Positions 35,529 to 47,169 are shown, counted from the stretch's first letter. The stretch is 64,000 nt of DNA from Lolium rigidum (GCF_022539505.1 NC_061510.1:271011687-271075686); one strand, 5' to 3'. The notes: generated by a model from the letters alone, not told the origin. Made by a program: numbers and translations.

Positions 35529-36340
35529 TCAGTTCTGCTCTGCTACTTTAGGTTCAGTGTCCTTGAGCAGGCCAACGATCTGAGTGGCCTCTTGGATGGC
35601 AGCTCAGCAGTGCAAAGGTAGGCAATCCTTCACTTATCCCCATGTCACAGATCTTCACATCGATGATGCTCGACCTTGGTTTTCCCTAAACATTGGCCCC
35701 ACCAAGTTTACCAGGTTCGCCTCCTTCCGGTAAGGGGACTCATCAGTCATCACCCAGTGGCTCGTTGCCGGTGATCAGCTCAAACAGCATGATGCCATCA
35801 GACTTAGCGTCCTTTGAATTTGAGAATTCTGCCGGAGCATAGCCAGGAGAATGGTGCAGCAGATCCTCGTTTGTGCTAGTCCCATCGATCTTTGATGACT
35901 CAAAATCAGAAAATCTAGGCTCCATATAGAAGTTGAAGTAGATGTTTCTTACCTTCAACTCCCGGTGGACGATCTGTGGAATGCAACCATGGTGGAAGAA
36001 TGCCAGTGCCCTTGCAGCGCCAAATGCAAATCTTGTGCCAGAACCTCAATGTCACAGTGCCCTCTGATGTGATGTCTCAGTGGCCTAACCAACATTATTT
36101 TCCTCCCATGTGTCGGTGCTCCAATCTTCATTGGCCTGAACGCTAGTGACAAAACACATAGCAGGTTATGTAAATTGATGTTCTCCATGTACTCATATAT
36201 GCAGATTCTTCCGACTCCTACTAAGCAGTGATCAATCAGGAGAACATTAGGATGTTTAACGTCCCAGCTGCTCTAGCTCTCTCACGGAATCTTGATCTGA
36301 CATTACCGAACCATGGACAACATGTGTTTGTTTGCAATTC
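35529..36340 (-). pseudogene. Degenerate receptor-like kinase (leucine-rich-repeat RLK type)
   Basis: Pieces of one kinase domain appear in order on the minus strand but in changing frames: HPNVLLIDHCLVGVGRICIY with EYMENINLHNL (hinge, about 36170-36270), then ALAFFHHG and IVHRELKVRNIYFNF (catalytic loop, about 35930-36000), then FSDFESSKI (DFG position). GYAPAEFSNSKDAKSD and LFELITGNEPLGDD (activation loop to subdomain IX, 35743-35850) follow, and finally VGLLKDTEPKVAEQN before the TGA at 35529. The catalytic HRD is HRE and the DFG is DFE, so even the ancestral copy may have been an atypical, inactive kinase. Several stops and frame changes follow the Gly-Asp-Asp motif. No N-terminal half of the kinase or ectodomain is found nearby. 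Confidence 0.75.
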
Positions 36341-37100
36341 TCGAAAGATTTGACAGAATCAGGGTGCCTTTAAGTTATTCTTTCAAGATTGCAGAATGTA
36401 TATTATATTAGTATAGTACAATAGTGATCATATGAACTGCACGTTTTGTTTTACCAAAATCACGATGTATCTAATTTGCACGGTTGTCCTCTTACATGTG
36501 TTTCTTTTTTTACCGTTGGGGCTGATTTGTTGAATTACACTTTCAGCTGGCAAGAAGTGTTAAGGAACCAAAGTAACCAGGAATAGTTAGTCGCAGGGAA
36601 TCGTTATGTGGACAAAGTGAGTAATGCTCTGTTTTACTCGATTTTGTAGGAAAGAACCTTTCGGTGTTCAACTTCTTTTTCATCTTTGAAGGACACATTT
36701 GTTGCATTGTTCATGTTGCTACATAGCTTGCTTGGACATGCTTAATAGGCATACTCTAAATTCTTTGCAACTTCTAGAACAACTACGGTTTTTTCTGATG
36801 TACTTTAATTGGCTTCGTTAGTGTAATGACTGCTACTTCCCAATGAAAATGAATGATCTTATTTCTTTTGCTACCTTCTTGGATGCTATACACAGATTTT
36901 ATATTTTTTTTATTCTGATCCCACGCCTTATAGGTTGTACTGCAAAAACCTGAATCACCCAGCCCGCACTAGATGTTGAACAACGAATGGGCGACAAAAA
37001 ATTTGGTGGACTCAACTACCCCATCCAACCCACTTTGCTGATTCCAGACTTTAGAGGACATCCTCATCCCCAAAAAAACATGCTCAGCATCACCCAGGAA
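36341..37100. other. Intergenic, no gene seen
   Basis: AT-rich sequence without a recognisable ORF or repeat lies between the kinase remnant and the damaged exon at 37101. Confidence 0.5.
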
Positions 37101-37304
37101 TCAAGAACTGGAGTTGTAGCAGAAAAACAGAAGGAGCTCTGACAATACGAACCTGGATGGGAGTCTTGCTGCAAGGGTGAGAAGAGGCCGGAGCCGTTCC
37201 AACATTTTCCAACGAATCTCTCGATGGCGGCGTACATGGCCTGATTCTCCTTCTCCACCACCGCGGTGCAGGTACATCGCCAAGAATATCACGGTGAGAA
37301 GCAT
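37101..37304 (-). pseudogene. Damaged first exon resembling PII-2-like leucine-rich-repeat protein
   Basis: From ATG 37304 (minus) the first frame gives a hydrophobic start, MLLTVIFLAMYL, that could be a signal peptide. The adjoining frame gives EKENQAMYAAIERFVGKCWN then GSGL. Shifting frame once more yields PCSKTPIQ before a GT at the exon end. The order matches the N-terminus of grass Piriformospora indica-insensitive protein 2-like LRR proteins (QEALY...VGKWWNGS...DPC...TPIQGV). Two single-base frame changes within about 180 bases disable it, and the LRR-encoding exons are not found. Identification is by remembered family pattern. Confidence 0.45.
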
Positions 37305-37941
37305 AGGCGCCTCACCAGTAAAGAAACGGAGCCACGGAGGTTTACGGAGATTTCGATATAACTGTCAATTGAGGCCACAACAGCGCTGTCCTATCGACGC
37401 CGGAGTCAATGAGGATGTCGCTGAGCAACATCATTGGATAAATCCAGCATCAACACGAGAGGCCAGCCGAGGTAGGGATGCGGAGATAGCGCGAGTGTTC
37501 ATAGGAGCAGGTCGTCGGGGTGCAGCGCAGGCAGGGCCCAGCCGCTGCCCATGGCTAGCCCACGCCATATCACCGACGCGGGCGTCTAGGGTTTGCCACG
37601 GGGTTCGTGCAATGGCAAAACGCATCAGCGGCGGGTAATCAGCGGAGAACTCTAGGACCGAGGCGAACTCGCGTCGGTGTGCAGCAACGCCGGAGGTGGC
37701 GGAGGTAAGCTGAATCAGAGGAGATGTTTTTCCGCGGAATAGAGAAGAGGAAGGGGAATAGGAGAGTCGTGCAAGAGCAACAGAGCCTGAGAGTTGACTT
37801 GCGTATGCGTAAACAGACTGGGTCTTTGATCTCAGATGAACCGACTTGGGCCCATAGACAAAGGAACCACCGCCTAAGGTTGTAGGCCCACTGAGAGCGA
37901 CGTCTCGATCATCCACAAGCGTGCGCAACACAGGGAGCTTA
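37305..37941. other. Intergenic, no supported gene
   Basis: Moderately GC-rich sequence with overlapping frames on both strands and no recognisable protein. It may be the promoter side of the broken exon to its left. Confidence 0.4.
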
Positions 37942-38094
37942 GGGTATCTCCAACCGAGCGACCCAAACGGACGCGCTGGTCGTCTGTTTTGGGCCGTTTG
38001 CGTGCCCGAGCGGACGCGCGGACGGATCCCCGCGTCCGCGCGTCCGTTTGGGTCGCACGCTGCTCCCAACGCAGCGGCCACCCATTTGGCCATT

Positions 38095-39930
38095 GGGCCT
38101 GGCTACACGGTGCCCAGGCACTGTATAGTCTTCGGCAGTGCCCCTCCCAAAAATAGTAAAAATTCTGGTCCCCTCTTCTGATGTTTCCTAAAATAGAAAG
38201 TCCGGTCCCCCATACCACCTTCCTGCCTAATTAATCTTACTGAGACTTTTTACTCCGCATGAGACAAGATAAGGGACCCCAAAAACACCATAGTTCACCT
38301 TTTCTTCCACTACATGATTGAAACCTTTGCTTATGGAGAAGTATCCCAACATACGTCCAGATTTTTAGAAAACGCCGATTCGAAATTCAGTAATTTGTAA
38401 ATTCTACTTCTTACATGTAACAAGCATGATCATATATACATCGCCATATTCCTCTCTCTTGCTAACACAAAAAGTGAGAAATTGACTAGATTGAGAGCAG
38501 ATTATAAATTTGCAAAAGCAACAATATTTTACATGTAGCAACGGAGAGTAAGAAGCATAGGAAATTGCATGTTTTTTCCATCGCCAGCTGAGAAAACTTC
38601 ATCACGGTACAACCAGACTTTTGTGGGAACTACATCTCTATATTGTAAAACATCAAGAACCAAAAATACATCAAACTGAACTAAAAATACATGGAACTGA
38701 ACCTGAAGAACAGAGCAAGGCCATTAATGTAATTTACTACATCTATGCTATTGCTAGATGTAACAAAACAGTTTTATCCTGACGCTACAAGCTAATTAGA
38801 TGTAAAAAATACTAATTAGATGTAATAAAATGTTAATTAGTTGTAAAAAATTAGTTAGATGTAAAAATAATCAGAGATCTGCAACTACTTGTTACATGTA
38901 ATAAAATAGTGCTTACATGTAATAAAAAAGTACTTGGATTTTACAAATTTTAGAGATGTATTTAAATCCTAAAAATTACATAGAACATGTTTTAGGTCTT
39001 GGGATTGCAGGAGAGTAGTAGTAGACAGGAGACTATTACTAGAACAAAATCAAATGCAATGAGGATGCCCTACCCCAGCTGTTCTTATTTCATAATAGGA
39101 GGCAAGAGGCCACACCTTTCAGTCAGCATGCAAAAAAAATAGATCAGATGTCTGCAAAAGTTACAACCTGTAAATAGACAGGGAGGGGGATTGGTGATTC
39201 ACGATGATGCAGAACAGCACTAGCATCATCTAGTACTAGTAGTTCTCGTGGCCGCATACCGCTGTTTCCGGCCGTCGCTGTTGCCGGATGCAAGCTCAAT
39301 GTCGTCCTGGATGCAGAACGCTGCACGAAGCATGTCGACGGGGACGCTGGCGGGGAGCACAGAAGAAGGTCGGTGATGGCAGCGGTGGACCTTAGCGAGA
39401 ACGAAGACCATGGTCACGAGGCGGCGGTTCAGATCCTACCACCCCGCCGCGGATTAACCGCCACCGCGCCGCCAGGCCGAACCCCGCCACCCGCTCCGCC
39501 GCCTGCCCGCTCGATGCGGTTGCGGGTCTTCGCCGCTATGAAGAGGAATCGTGAAGGAGCCCGGCGCCGCTGCTCACAGCCACCGCGCCTCCAGCCCCGA
39601 TCCCCCGCCGATTCACCGGCACCGCCCCACCAAGCCCGAGCCCCACTACCCCTCCGCCTCCCCCCAGCAGATGCGGCTGCGGTCGCCTCCGCGAAGAGGA
39701 ATCGTGCAGGTGAGAGTTTCCAGGGAGGAGGAGAATGGGGGGATTTCGCCGAGGTATGTCTCTCTCCCTCGTCGGTCCGAGTCACGTGGGATTTCTAGAC
39801 GTTGACCACTTGGTCGCCTCTACTCCAGTTCCCACCAGCCGCACGATTACGATCCGACGCACGCGAGGGGGAGCACTTTGTAAGACCGAATAGTGCCCAG
39901 GCAGTTATTAGAAATTGGGTTGGCCATTTG
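38095..39930. mobile_element. Possible nested non-autonomous DNA transposon (MULE-like)
   Basis: Near the left edge GTGCCCAGGCACTGTATAGTC, trimmed to 20 as TGCCCAGGCACTGTATAGTC, has an imperfect inverted partner near the right edge (minus CTGCCTGGGCACTATTCGGT). CATTTGGCCAT-like sequence flanks both. Between them are AT-rich sequence and a GC-rich block (39300-39800) that looks like a fragment of captured gene sequence, with Pro/Ala-rich frames on both strands. The exact ends, target duplication and family are not established. Confidence 0.35.
38790..38935 (+). repeat. Short interspersed repeat TTAGATGTAAAAA
   Basis: At least five variants of TTAGATGTAA/TTAGTTGTAA followed by AAA are packed between 38790 and 38870, followed by two copies of TTACATGTAATAAAA at about 38892 and 38912. 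The pattern gives strong AT-richness inside the putative nested element. Confidence 0.7.
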
Positions 39931-40150
39931 GCTATTTGGCCTATTTCTTTGGAAAATAGGTCCTGTGGCCACAGATCCTTAAACAATGTCTAACAAATAT
40001 AGAATAATATCTCGTAAACATAGAATAATATATAATAAACATAAAATATTATCAAATACCATAAAATATTATCAAATGTACCATGATAAATCAAATAAAA
40101 TGTGCCATAGTTTGAGAAAAATATAAAAATTACAATTGAGATTATCTAAC

Positions 40151-41982
40151 TCAATTTGGGCGCTCGAGGATCTCCTTCTTCTCGAACCAAGCTCTCTTTG
40201 CTTCGCTCATGTTGGTCAAGTCGGCGTTCATGATGAGGTTGTCCTCGGCTTGGCGTTTGAGCTCAACTTCCTTCGCCTTCAGCTCCACCTCTTTGGCCCT
40301 TGCCATTGCTATGAGCTCAAGTTCTCTCTCTTTGAGCTCAAGTTCTTTAGTCTGGACATCAAAGAATTTCTTCTCTGTCCTCTTCTTTCTCCCGGCGCCT
40401 CCTCTCATCCCTCTTGTCCGTGGACACCTCTCTGTCCGCATGCATCTCCTTCAAAGTGCCATACAATAGCATGGACGAAGCATCACGCTTCATGTCGGCT
40501 TTGGTTGACTTGTGGCCGCGTGGACGACTTGCACGAGAAGCGGAGCTACCGCAAGGCTGCCCACCATCAAGGTCAATGACCGTGGCATCTTTGGCGGGAT
40601 TGTTGCCAGTCAAGGTCGCCATGTACCCCTCGTACCCCTCCTGGAACTTGGGGGTGCCTTGGAGTTCCTTCCAACAATGAGGGAAGGCAAAGGTCTTCTC
40701 TCCATTGTTGACTTTGTAGAATTCCAAAGCTCGCCACACCTAGAGCAAAGCGAGACAACAACGATAAACAGATGTGCAAACATCAGATGAATAAGTTGAG
40801 GTTAATAATCATACCAAGTCCTTCACACCCATGCCACTAACGGGGATCCGCTTCGCGTGATCATACGCCGCCTGGAACTTGTTGCATTCAGTTTGAATTG
40901 CTCCCCACCTCTTTTGGAGCGATATTTTGCTGCGGTCGCTCTCAAATGGCTCCTGTCCATACTTGCGATGTTCATGGAAGTATTCATAGATCCGGCGCCA
41001 GAATGCGGTCCCCTTCTGCTCGGCACCCGTCAACGCATCTTGCCCGATGGTCAACCATCCATCGACGAGCACCTTGTCCTCCTTCTCCGTGTAGTTGGCG
41101 GTTCGTTTGCTTACCGGCGACCTCGAGCTTGTGCAGCTGCGGCTTGTGTGAGGCCCTCACCGAACAACGGCTCCTCCTCGATGTTTATGCTGCCGGGACA
41201 GGCGGTTGTGCCCTCATGTGTGTCAATGGGAGGTGGCTGGGGAGCCTCGCTGTGTCGAAGGATATGGCAGGGTCGTCGGCATTGTCCGCGCGAAGACGGA
41301 GGGGCTGCACGGTGGACGGTGGCACGCGCGCGCGCGGCCGACAAATCGTCGAACAGGTTGCGTGCACCGGACATCGCAGCTGCTCCTAGGTTCTTGGGGC
41401 CTTTGGAGTTCGCCGGCGCACGGTTCAGGTCAATGGACGAAGGTGACGGCCCCGTCATGGACTCGCCCACCTCCGGTGACCCATCCCGTGAGCGGGTACG
41501 CGTGCCGCCCATGCGCCCCCATTTCGTGCCCAAACGGGGCAGTCGGTGGGGCAGTTGACCTTGGAGGAAGGGGCCGGGTCACGGAGGAGGCCGAGCTCCC
41601 CCCCGAGGCCGCGCCGGTGCCGGGGATGATCATGTGCTGGCCGAGCGCTGCGTGGCCGTAAAAGAGCATGGTCTGCGCCTGCTGCTCTTGAAGGACAGTG
41701 CTCTTCGCCTCCGTCTTGAGTTGGAGAAGCTGCTCCGCCGCCCGCTGCCGCTCCTCCGCGGCAGCGGTTTCCCTCTTCCGTTGGTCGAGCGCCCTGCGGC
41801 GGTCGGCCCTCTTCTTGCTCTCGAGCTTCCTCTGCTCCGGGGTGAGGTCGGCCTTCGCCTTCTTCGTCGGCGGCCCGGGGGGGAGCTCGGCCTCCACGGC
41901 AGGGAGCGGCAACGGCCGCGGGTGCCTCCTCTCCGATGGTGGCGGTGGTGGCGGGGGCGGCGGCGATCGCTTCGTCGGCCAT
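40151..41982 (-). pseudogene. PIF/Harbinger ORF1 (SANT/Myb-like, NAM-associated C-terminus)
   Basis: The start is MADEAIAAAPATTATIGEEA (41982), then a frame change to PPTKKAKADLTPEQRKLESK with a Lys/Arg-rich helix. The next exon carries NYTEKEDKVLVDGWLTIGQD and KISLQKRWGAIQTECNKFQA, a SANT/Myb-like trihelix, ending at donor GTATGA (40814). The last exon starts after CTCTAG at 40739 with VWRALEFYKVNNGEKTFAFP and HCWKELQGTPKF. It then changes frame into KELELKERELELIAMARA, the NAM-associated C-terminal coiled coil, ending at 40151. In autonomous elements this protein acts with the transposase on the terminal repeats. At least two frame changes make it inactive. Confidence 0.8.
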
Positions 41983-42249
41983 CTCTAGGTTTTGGGAGTA
42001 CGGTGGAGTGTTTCTGTTTTGGGAGGCGGACATGCGGGCCAGGGCGGACAAGGGGAGGACGCGAGCGACCAGCCTTTCGCGTCCGCGGCCACGCAAACTC
42101 GTCCAAGATTTGGGCCGGGTTTGGGTCGTCCCGGACGCCGCGGCCATCCGTTTTAGGGATGGGTCCGCGCGCTGGGCCGCGGTTCTGTCCGTTTCGACCC
42201 ATCCGGACGCGCGGGCGCGGGATGGGTCGCCCGGTTGGAGATACCCTTA

Positions 42250-42747
42250 GAGCTCTTTAGAGATTTGCAGTTTAAGTTTCTTTGCATAGGTGAAAATGTT
42301 GAGCTACAAGTTGAGTGTAGATGTTCCTTGGTTAAACAATTATATGGTAGTAGTAGAAGAATACCTGTGCGTTGCTACTTGTGTTTTATTTAAAATATAG
42401 TCTATGTAGAATTTTAATATACCATAATAAAACATCATGTGTTTCCAAAATCTATATAACATCAAGAAGTCCTTATGTAATACAAAATGCTGTAAAACAG
42501 ACAACTAAAAGAGAGGATCAAGCGAGAAATAAAACTTTTAAAATCTTTTGACGTGTTGTGGAGCCAAAATGGGTCCATTGAGCCATCAATGTTGCTGGTC
42601 ATGTAACAATCTGTTGAGCTGATGATAGTCACCTCCCTTCTGCAATGGACCTACAATGTGCATACATATATGCTTAGAAAGCTTTTGCTATTTTTATACC
42701 ACTCATATAAGTATTATTTGTTCTCTTTCATACCTTTCTCATAAGTA
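42250..42747. other. Intergenic, no gene seen
   Basis: AT-rich sequence between the Harbinger element and a Stowaway-like end. No ORF of note. Confidence 0.5.
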
Positions 42748-42780
42748 CTCCCTCCGTCCCGTGGAAAGTGTCGGAGGGTA
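42748..42780. mobile_element. Single Stowaway-type MITE end
   Basis: TACTCCCTCCGTCCC at 42746-42760 is the hallmark terminal repeat of Stowaway (Tc1/mariner) MITEs in Triticeae. No matching inverted end was found downstream, so it is probably a truncated element. Confidence 0.5.
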
Positions 42781-42799
42781 GTACAAATGTATTTTTATA

Positions 42800-45480
42800 A
42801 AATCCCCCCTACCAACTACATTCTTCTCCATCTGGGTCCCTAAAGTCTGAAATCAAGATCCCCTTTTCCCGTCTATCCTTCCGGCCGTCCCCAGCCGTCT
42901 CCGGTGTCTCGTGCAGCCGCCTTTGCGCCCGGCGTCTCCTGCAGCTGACTTTGCGCCCGGCATCCCCTGCAGCCTCGTCTGCGCCCGGACTTCCCGCGCC
43001 CGGACTTCTCGCGCCCGGCATCCCGGGCGGGAGTAGCATCACCAGCTCGCTGTGCTCGTCGACGCAGAGCTCGAGCAAGGTCGCGCCGACGGAGGGCTAG
43101 CACCGGCGCGGGGGAGCAAGGCCCCGCAGCTCCCATTCAAGCTCAGTCCTCCTTGCCACGTTCCCGTCCCCGACGTCGAGCTCGACCTCCGCCGCCTCTT
43201 CTTGGTCGACTGCCGGAGCTCCTCGGCGGTGAACTCCCCCCTCTTCCTCCGCGCTCTCCGGCCACGCTTGTTGGGCGCATGTCCACCATGGCCGATGCCA
43301 TCGACGCTTCTCCTCGAGCGCACGCTCTGCACCCAGCCTCCTACAGTTTCACTGAAAAAAGTTCCAGGGTCAGCTCATAGTTTTTCAATGCACCAATAGT
43401 TCAGTTCACTGCGAGAGGGAAGGCTAATGCTGCAAATCATCATTAACAATGCAAAACTTGTTCTTTCAATTTGGATGCCGTTTGGTCCAAATTGGGCAGC
43501 GTGCATCCTTGCTAACTTTGATGTGATCAGGTGAATTTTTGTCATGCCCATTATATTATACCCTATATAAAAGCTAAACAATTTAGTGCATCTCATATTG
43601 ATTTGGCTACTGTAGATGAGTAATTTCCGTTCCTTTTCATCCATCCTGCGTGCGACGCGTGTTCTGTTATTTTTCCATCCCCTTCCATAGTTGTTTTTCC
43701 TCGATTTTTTCCTGGGGACGGGTGACCGGTTACCGGCAGCAACAGATTTATACCGTGTATTGTTGGGGACCTTCTTCCGTTTCCCTTTTCTTAGTGAACG
43801 TAACTGATTTATTAGATTGGTCAAAGCGGTGGTAGATCTCACCACAGAACAATCGAGCAGTTCTAGATTGGGTCGTGGGGTAGGGTCCAGCGCTCTCTGG
43901 AGTTTCCCCCGCTATCTCCACTTCCATTGGCCTCCCCTACGAGCTTTTCCTGGCCGTGATCTTTCCATTGACCATCTCAATGGCGCCCCTCTGGTCATCA
44001 CCCAACGCCACCACACCTGAGGGCAGCATGAGGAGGTCGGCTGCGTGGGGGAGCAGTAGGATGCGGAGGGCGACCGAGATGGCCGTTCGCATCACCTCTG
44101 GCCCTGGCCGTTTCTCACGCGCAACCCACGTTGGCCGCTCCGTGCGCGCCGCACTCCGCCGCCAGAGTCCTGACATGGGCTGCCGAGCGATCTCCGCCCT
44201 GCGGGCTGGCCACCCGCACGCCCCTACGCGTGGCCCGCGCCGCCTGTGCTGTAGGGCCGATCTCGGTGGCGGTAGGCAGCCACGGAGATGCCGGCGGGCG
44301 CACCGGCCTCCTCTACGGTGGACGGCGGGGGAAGCTGCTGCCGCTTCATCTCTTATCCCTGGCAGGGGCGCCGACCTCCTCGACAGTGGAGACGGGGAAG
44401 GCGGCTGCTGCTGCTTCATTGAAGGCGGGGAAGGCGCACCTGGGGGAGTGAGGATCCCGCCACGGTAAACGGTGGTACAGGGGCGCTGGAGTCTTTTTTT
44501 CTATCTCGCCTTGGTGATCTCTTTCCCTCTCACTACTCCTGTACATTCTCCCCGGCTATCTCCTTTTTGGTTATTATCTTACTAATTTTACCTCCCTGTG
44601 TTGCATTGTTCATCTGATTGTTGTGTTTCAACCATGGCATAGAGCATCACTCCAAACTATTAAACGTGATACTTGAGAGAAGAGGTTTAATCATTATCTT
44701 AATTTAGTAATAGAAAATCTGGAGACAATTAATTCGTTTTCTGTGTGTTTTAGCTGACCCTATTTGACATCAAGAACATCTGCAGGAGATGTGAGCTCAC
44801 TGCCTTCAACGAACAGATGGAAGTTCATAGTGAAAGAAAGAGGCTGGCTGTAACTGTCTCTGCACCGTGCCATTGAGTTCTTTAGATTGTCAGCCTTATT
44901 TCCAAAATGAGTGTCAGCAAGACTTCTGTTCAGAACGTGAGTACAGAATGATACATTGTGTTTTATTTTTCTAATCTGTTAGCTTTCCGCGGACTCATAT
45001 TAAGTACATATTGGATTGGTTAGTTCTTTCTACTTTCCAAAATGATTTACATCTATAAATTTTATTTGAGCAAGAGGACCTCTTTCCAGTTGGTCAGATA
45101 TGTTATTCTTCAGTTGACCTCTCTTCTTTTGTAGAGGACATCCCTGAAAAAATATCTGCTCTAAATATATTGTTAGCAATGACCATGTTTCTCTTTGCAT
45201 TCCTGAAATTATTTAAATGTTACCGATTTCATGTGCATCTCAGTGTCATGCTGATTCTCCTTGAGTACACTTTTTTTTTCAGTAATGAGCTATATGGTAA
45301 TATCTCTATTGTTCATTTTATCATGTTATTATCTTCTATCTAACCTACCCTGATCTCTCCTGTGCAAAATAGGAAGATATAAAAAACCGTTAGGAGTAGT
45401 ATGTGCAGTAATTGTAATATGTCCATTTGTGTATTAAAATTTTAAAACACGTGTGTAGGCTATAAGTAAATCCATGTTCA
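42800..45480. other. GC-rich then AT-rich region, no supported gene
   Basis: GC-rich blocks at 42880-43330 and 43990-44460 give overlapping open frames on both strands, made mainly of Ala, Arg, Pro and Gly, with no recognisable domain. They could be fragments of gene 5' ends captured by a Helitron, since helicase remnants follow. A phrase at 44757-44880 (FDIKNICRRCELTAFNEQME) could be exon-like but is not identified. Confidence 0.35.
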
Positions 45481-45602
45481 TTATGTAGATGATAGCTGGG
45501 AATACCAACAACGATGATGCTGAGAAGGTACAGAAAGAAAAAGTGGGAGAAGACGCTGTTCATGAAAGAGACAAATCAAGCGAGCAATCGTCTTGGCATT
45601 CG

Positions 45603-45768
45603 ACCTCGGCTGGTGTCAAATTTCAGCAAGAGATATGAAGTAGATGATGCATACAAAATATATAAGACGAGGTGCGGACGAGCCAACCTCGGCTGGTGTC
45701 AAATTTCAGCAAGAGATATGAAGTACATGATGCATACAAAATATATAAGATGAGGTGCGGACGAGCCA
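45603..45768 (+). repeat. 83-bp tandem duplication
   Basis: ACCTCGGCTGGTGTCAAATT begins at 45603 and again at 45686. The two 83-bp copies differ at about three positions. Since 83 is not a multiple of three, any coding frame would shift. Confidence 0.9.
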
Positions 45769-46539
45769 CGGTGATGGAAATCATAATAAAGACTAACTAT
45801 GATTGTGGCCAGCTGAAAATGAAAAATCTGCTGTTCAAGGTTCATGGTGTCCCTCTGCATATGCATCCTGGCAGCAGTATATTCACACGTTTGTACATGA
45901 AGATGTCCATTCTTTGAAATGTGATCTTTTGCTTAGTGCTAAAGCATTTGATTTAACATCTGATTGGTGTATTGGCACCAGAGAGGAACTATACAGAAGA
46001 TATTTTGGAGCTTATGACTTAATTCTCCGCTTCCCCGAAGGTATGCAATGTCCGCTAAATTATTTGGTGTTTTTGTCTAACCAATTTACTATATCTTCTA
46101 TGCATCAAGTCTCCACGTTAAGAAAATTATGGAAATATGATGTTTTCTAGAGCATGCATATGTCCGCCGATCCATGTTACCTGTACACTGTAGCTAGGGA
46201 GTATGAGATGCATGAGGAGTACATTCTTTAATTATGTGGTCTCTAATTTAGAGTATTTATATATTCTATTCTTCAGCTACCCTTCCATTTGGTTTTGTGT
46301 GCAAAATACACACATAGCTTAGTTGGCCCAAAAGAGTATTGCAGGATTTGACCCTTTTTAGTTGTATAGGATACAAGTTTCATTTTTTTATTCACACATT
46401 TAGAGATCTTAGAAGATGTCTATCTTTACCGGATATAGTTTCTTTGAATTCAAAAACTCATGTTCCAATTATTTTTTGTGGGATAATATAACACCATTTA
46501 ATTTAGTGCTGGCTCCTACAAACACCATTCATGTAGGGT

Positions 46540-47030
46540 GACCAGGTCCTTTTCATGGGAGATTGAATGCATATCAATCAACTCGATATTTCTGATCAGA
46601 GTTCCAATTCTGCTAGGGGTGTTCTCTTTGTATCGGATCATGGTGGTACAGGGAAGACATATTTTGTGGAATTATATTATTGCAGCCCTGCGAGTCGATG
46701 ATCATACTGTTTTGGCAATTGCTTCATCGGGTGTCCCCTGCTTTTACTGCCAGGTGGGAGGACAACTCTGTTGCAGGATACAATATGAGATTAATAAGCT
46801 TTCATGTGTAACATTTCTGGAGGCACTAATTTAAGTGAGTTGATAGAAAAGGCAACACTAATACTGTCGAATGAAGCTCCAATGACACGAAGACGCTGCT
46901 TTGAAGCCGTCGATAGGAGCATAAGAGATATCTTATTTGTGAATGATAGCTCCCTAGGTTCTCTTCCTTTTGGCGGAAAGAGTATAGTTTTAGGGGGTGA
47001 TTTTTCCCTATTCTTGCGTTTTCCAGCGAG
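46540..47030 (+). pseudogene. Helitron helicase fragment
   Basis: Parts of a Pif1-type helicase of Helitrons appear in order. Walker A is GGTGKT (46642-46659), in the context DHGGTGKTYF. Then come ALRVDDHTVLAIASSGV (motif Ia region) and a damaged LLPGGRTAH-like stretch. Then ISGGTNLSELIEKATLIL, NEAPMTRRRCFEAVDRSI (motif II, where DEAPM has become NEAPM) and LPFGGKSIVLGGDF (motif III). Two frame changes and a stop separate the pieces. The Rep/HUH nuclease domain is not seen. The helicase unwinds DNA during rolling-circle transposition; this copy is inactive. Confidence 0.8.
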
Positions 47031-47077
47031 TGTTTATCTTCTTACGATCTTCTGTTCGTTCTGTTGGAATTGTTTTG

Positions 47078-47169
47078 CTCCCTCCGATCCATAATAAGTG
47101 CCAGCGTTTTGGTTCAATTTAGCTAAAATGTGAACAAGGACCATGGCACTTACTATGGATCGAAAGGAG
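47078..47169. mobile_element. Stowaway-type MITE, 92 bp
   Basis: The left end CTCCCTCCGATCCATAATAA and the right end, read inward, CTCCTTTCGATCCATAGTAA, form a near-perfect hairpin with AGTGCC continuing the match inside. Flanks are TG on both sides rather than the usual TA, so the target duplication may be altered. It sits in the Helitron remnant. Confidence 0.8.

Larger units (their letters stand above)
37942..42246 (-). mobile_element. PIF/Harbinger DNA transposon, 4.3 kb, transposase missing
   Basis: Both ends read inward GGGTATCTCCAACCG(A/G)GCG and ACCCA, and are flanked by the trinucleotide TTA (37939-37941 and 42247-42249), the TTA/TAA duplication typical of PIF/Harbinger. Subterminal regions are very GC-rich with CGTCCG/CGGACG motifs. 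The minus-strand gene at 40151-41982 matches Harbinger ORF1. No DDE transposase (ORF2) is visible. The left half is taken up by an apparent nested element, so transposase may have been lost when that region changed. Confidence 0.85.

Noticed and set aside
39373..39805. Pro/Ala-rich ORFs on both strands as a novel gene
   Set aside because: Overlapping frames in high-GC sequence without stops; no domain, no splice structure, and located inside a putative transposon.
41111..42260. Several long overlapping ORFs on both strands around the Harbinger ORF1 first exon
   Set aside because: Only the minus-strand pieces with TPEQRKLESK and the SANT-like exon match ORF1; the others are GC-driven shadows.
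43937..44468. ORFs of 160-170 codons on opposite strands
   Set aside because: Arg/Ala/Pro-rich with no recognisable motif and equal quality on both strands; most likely composition effects.
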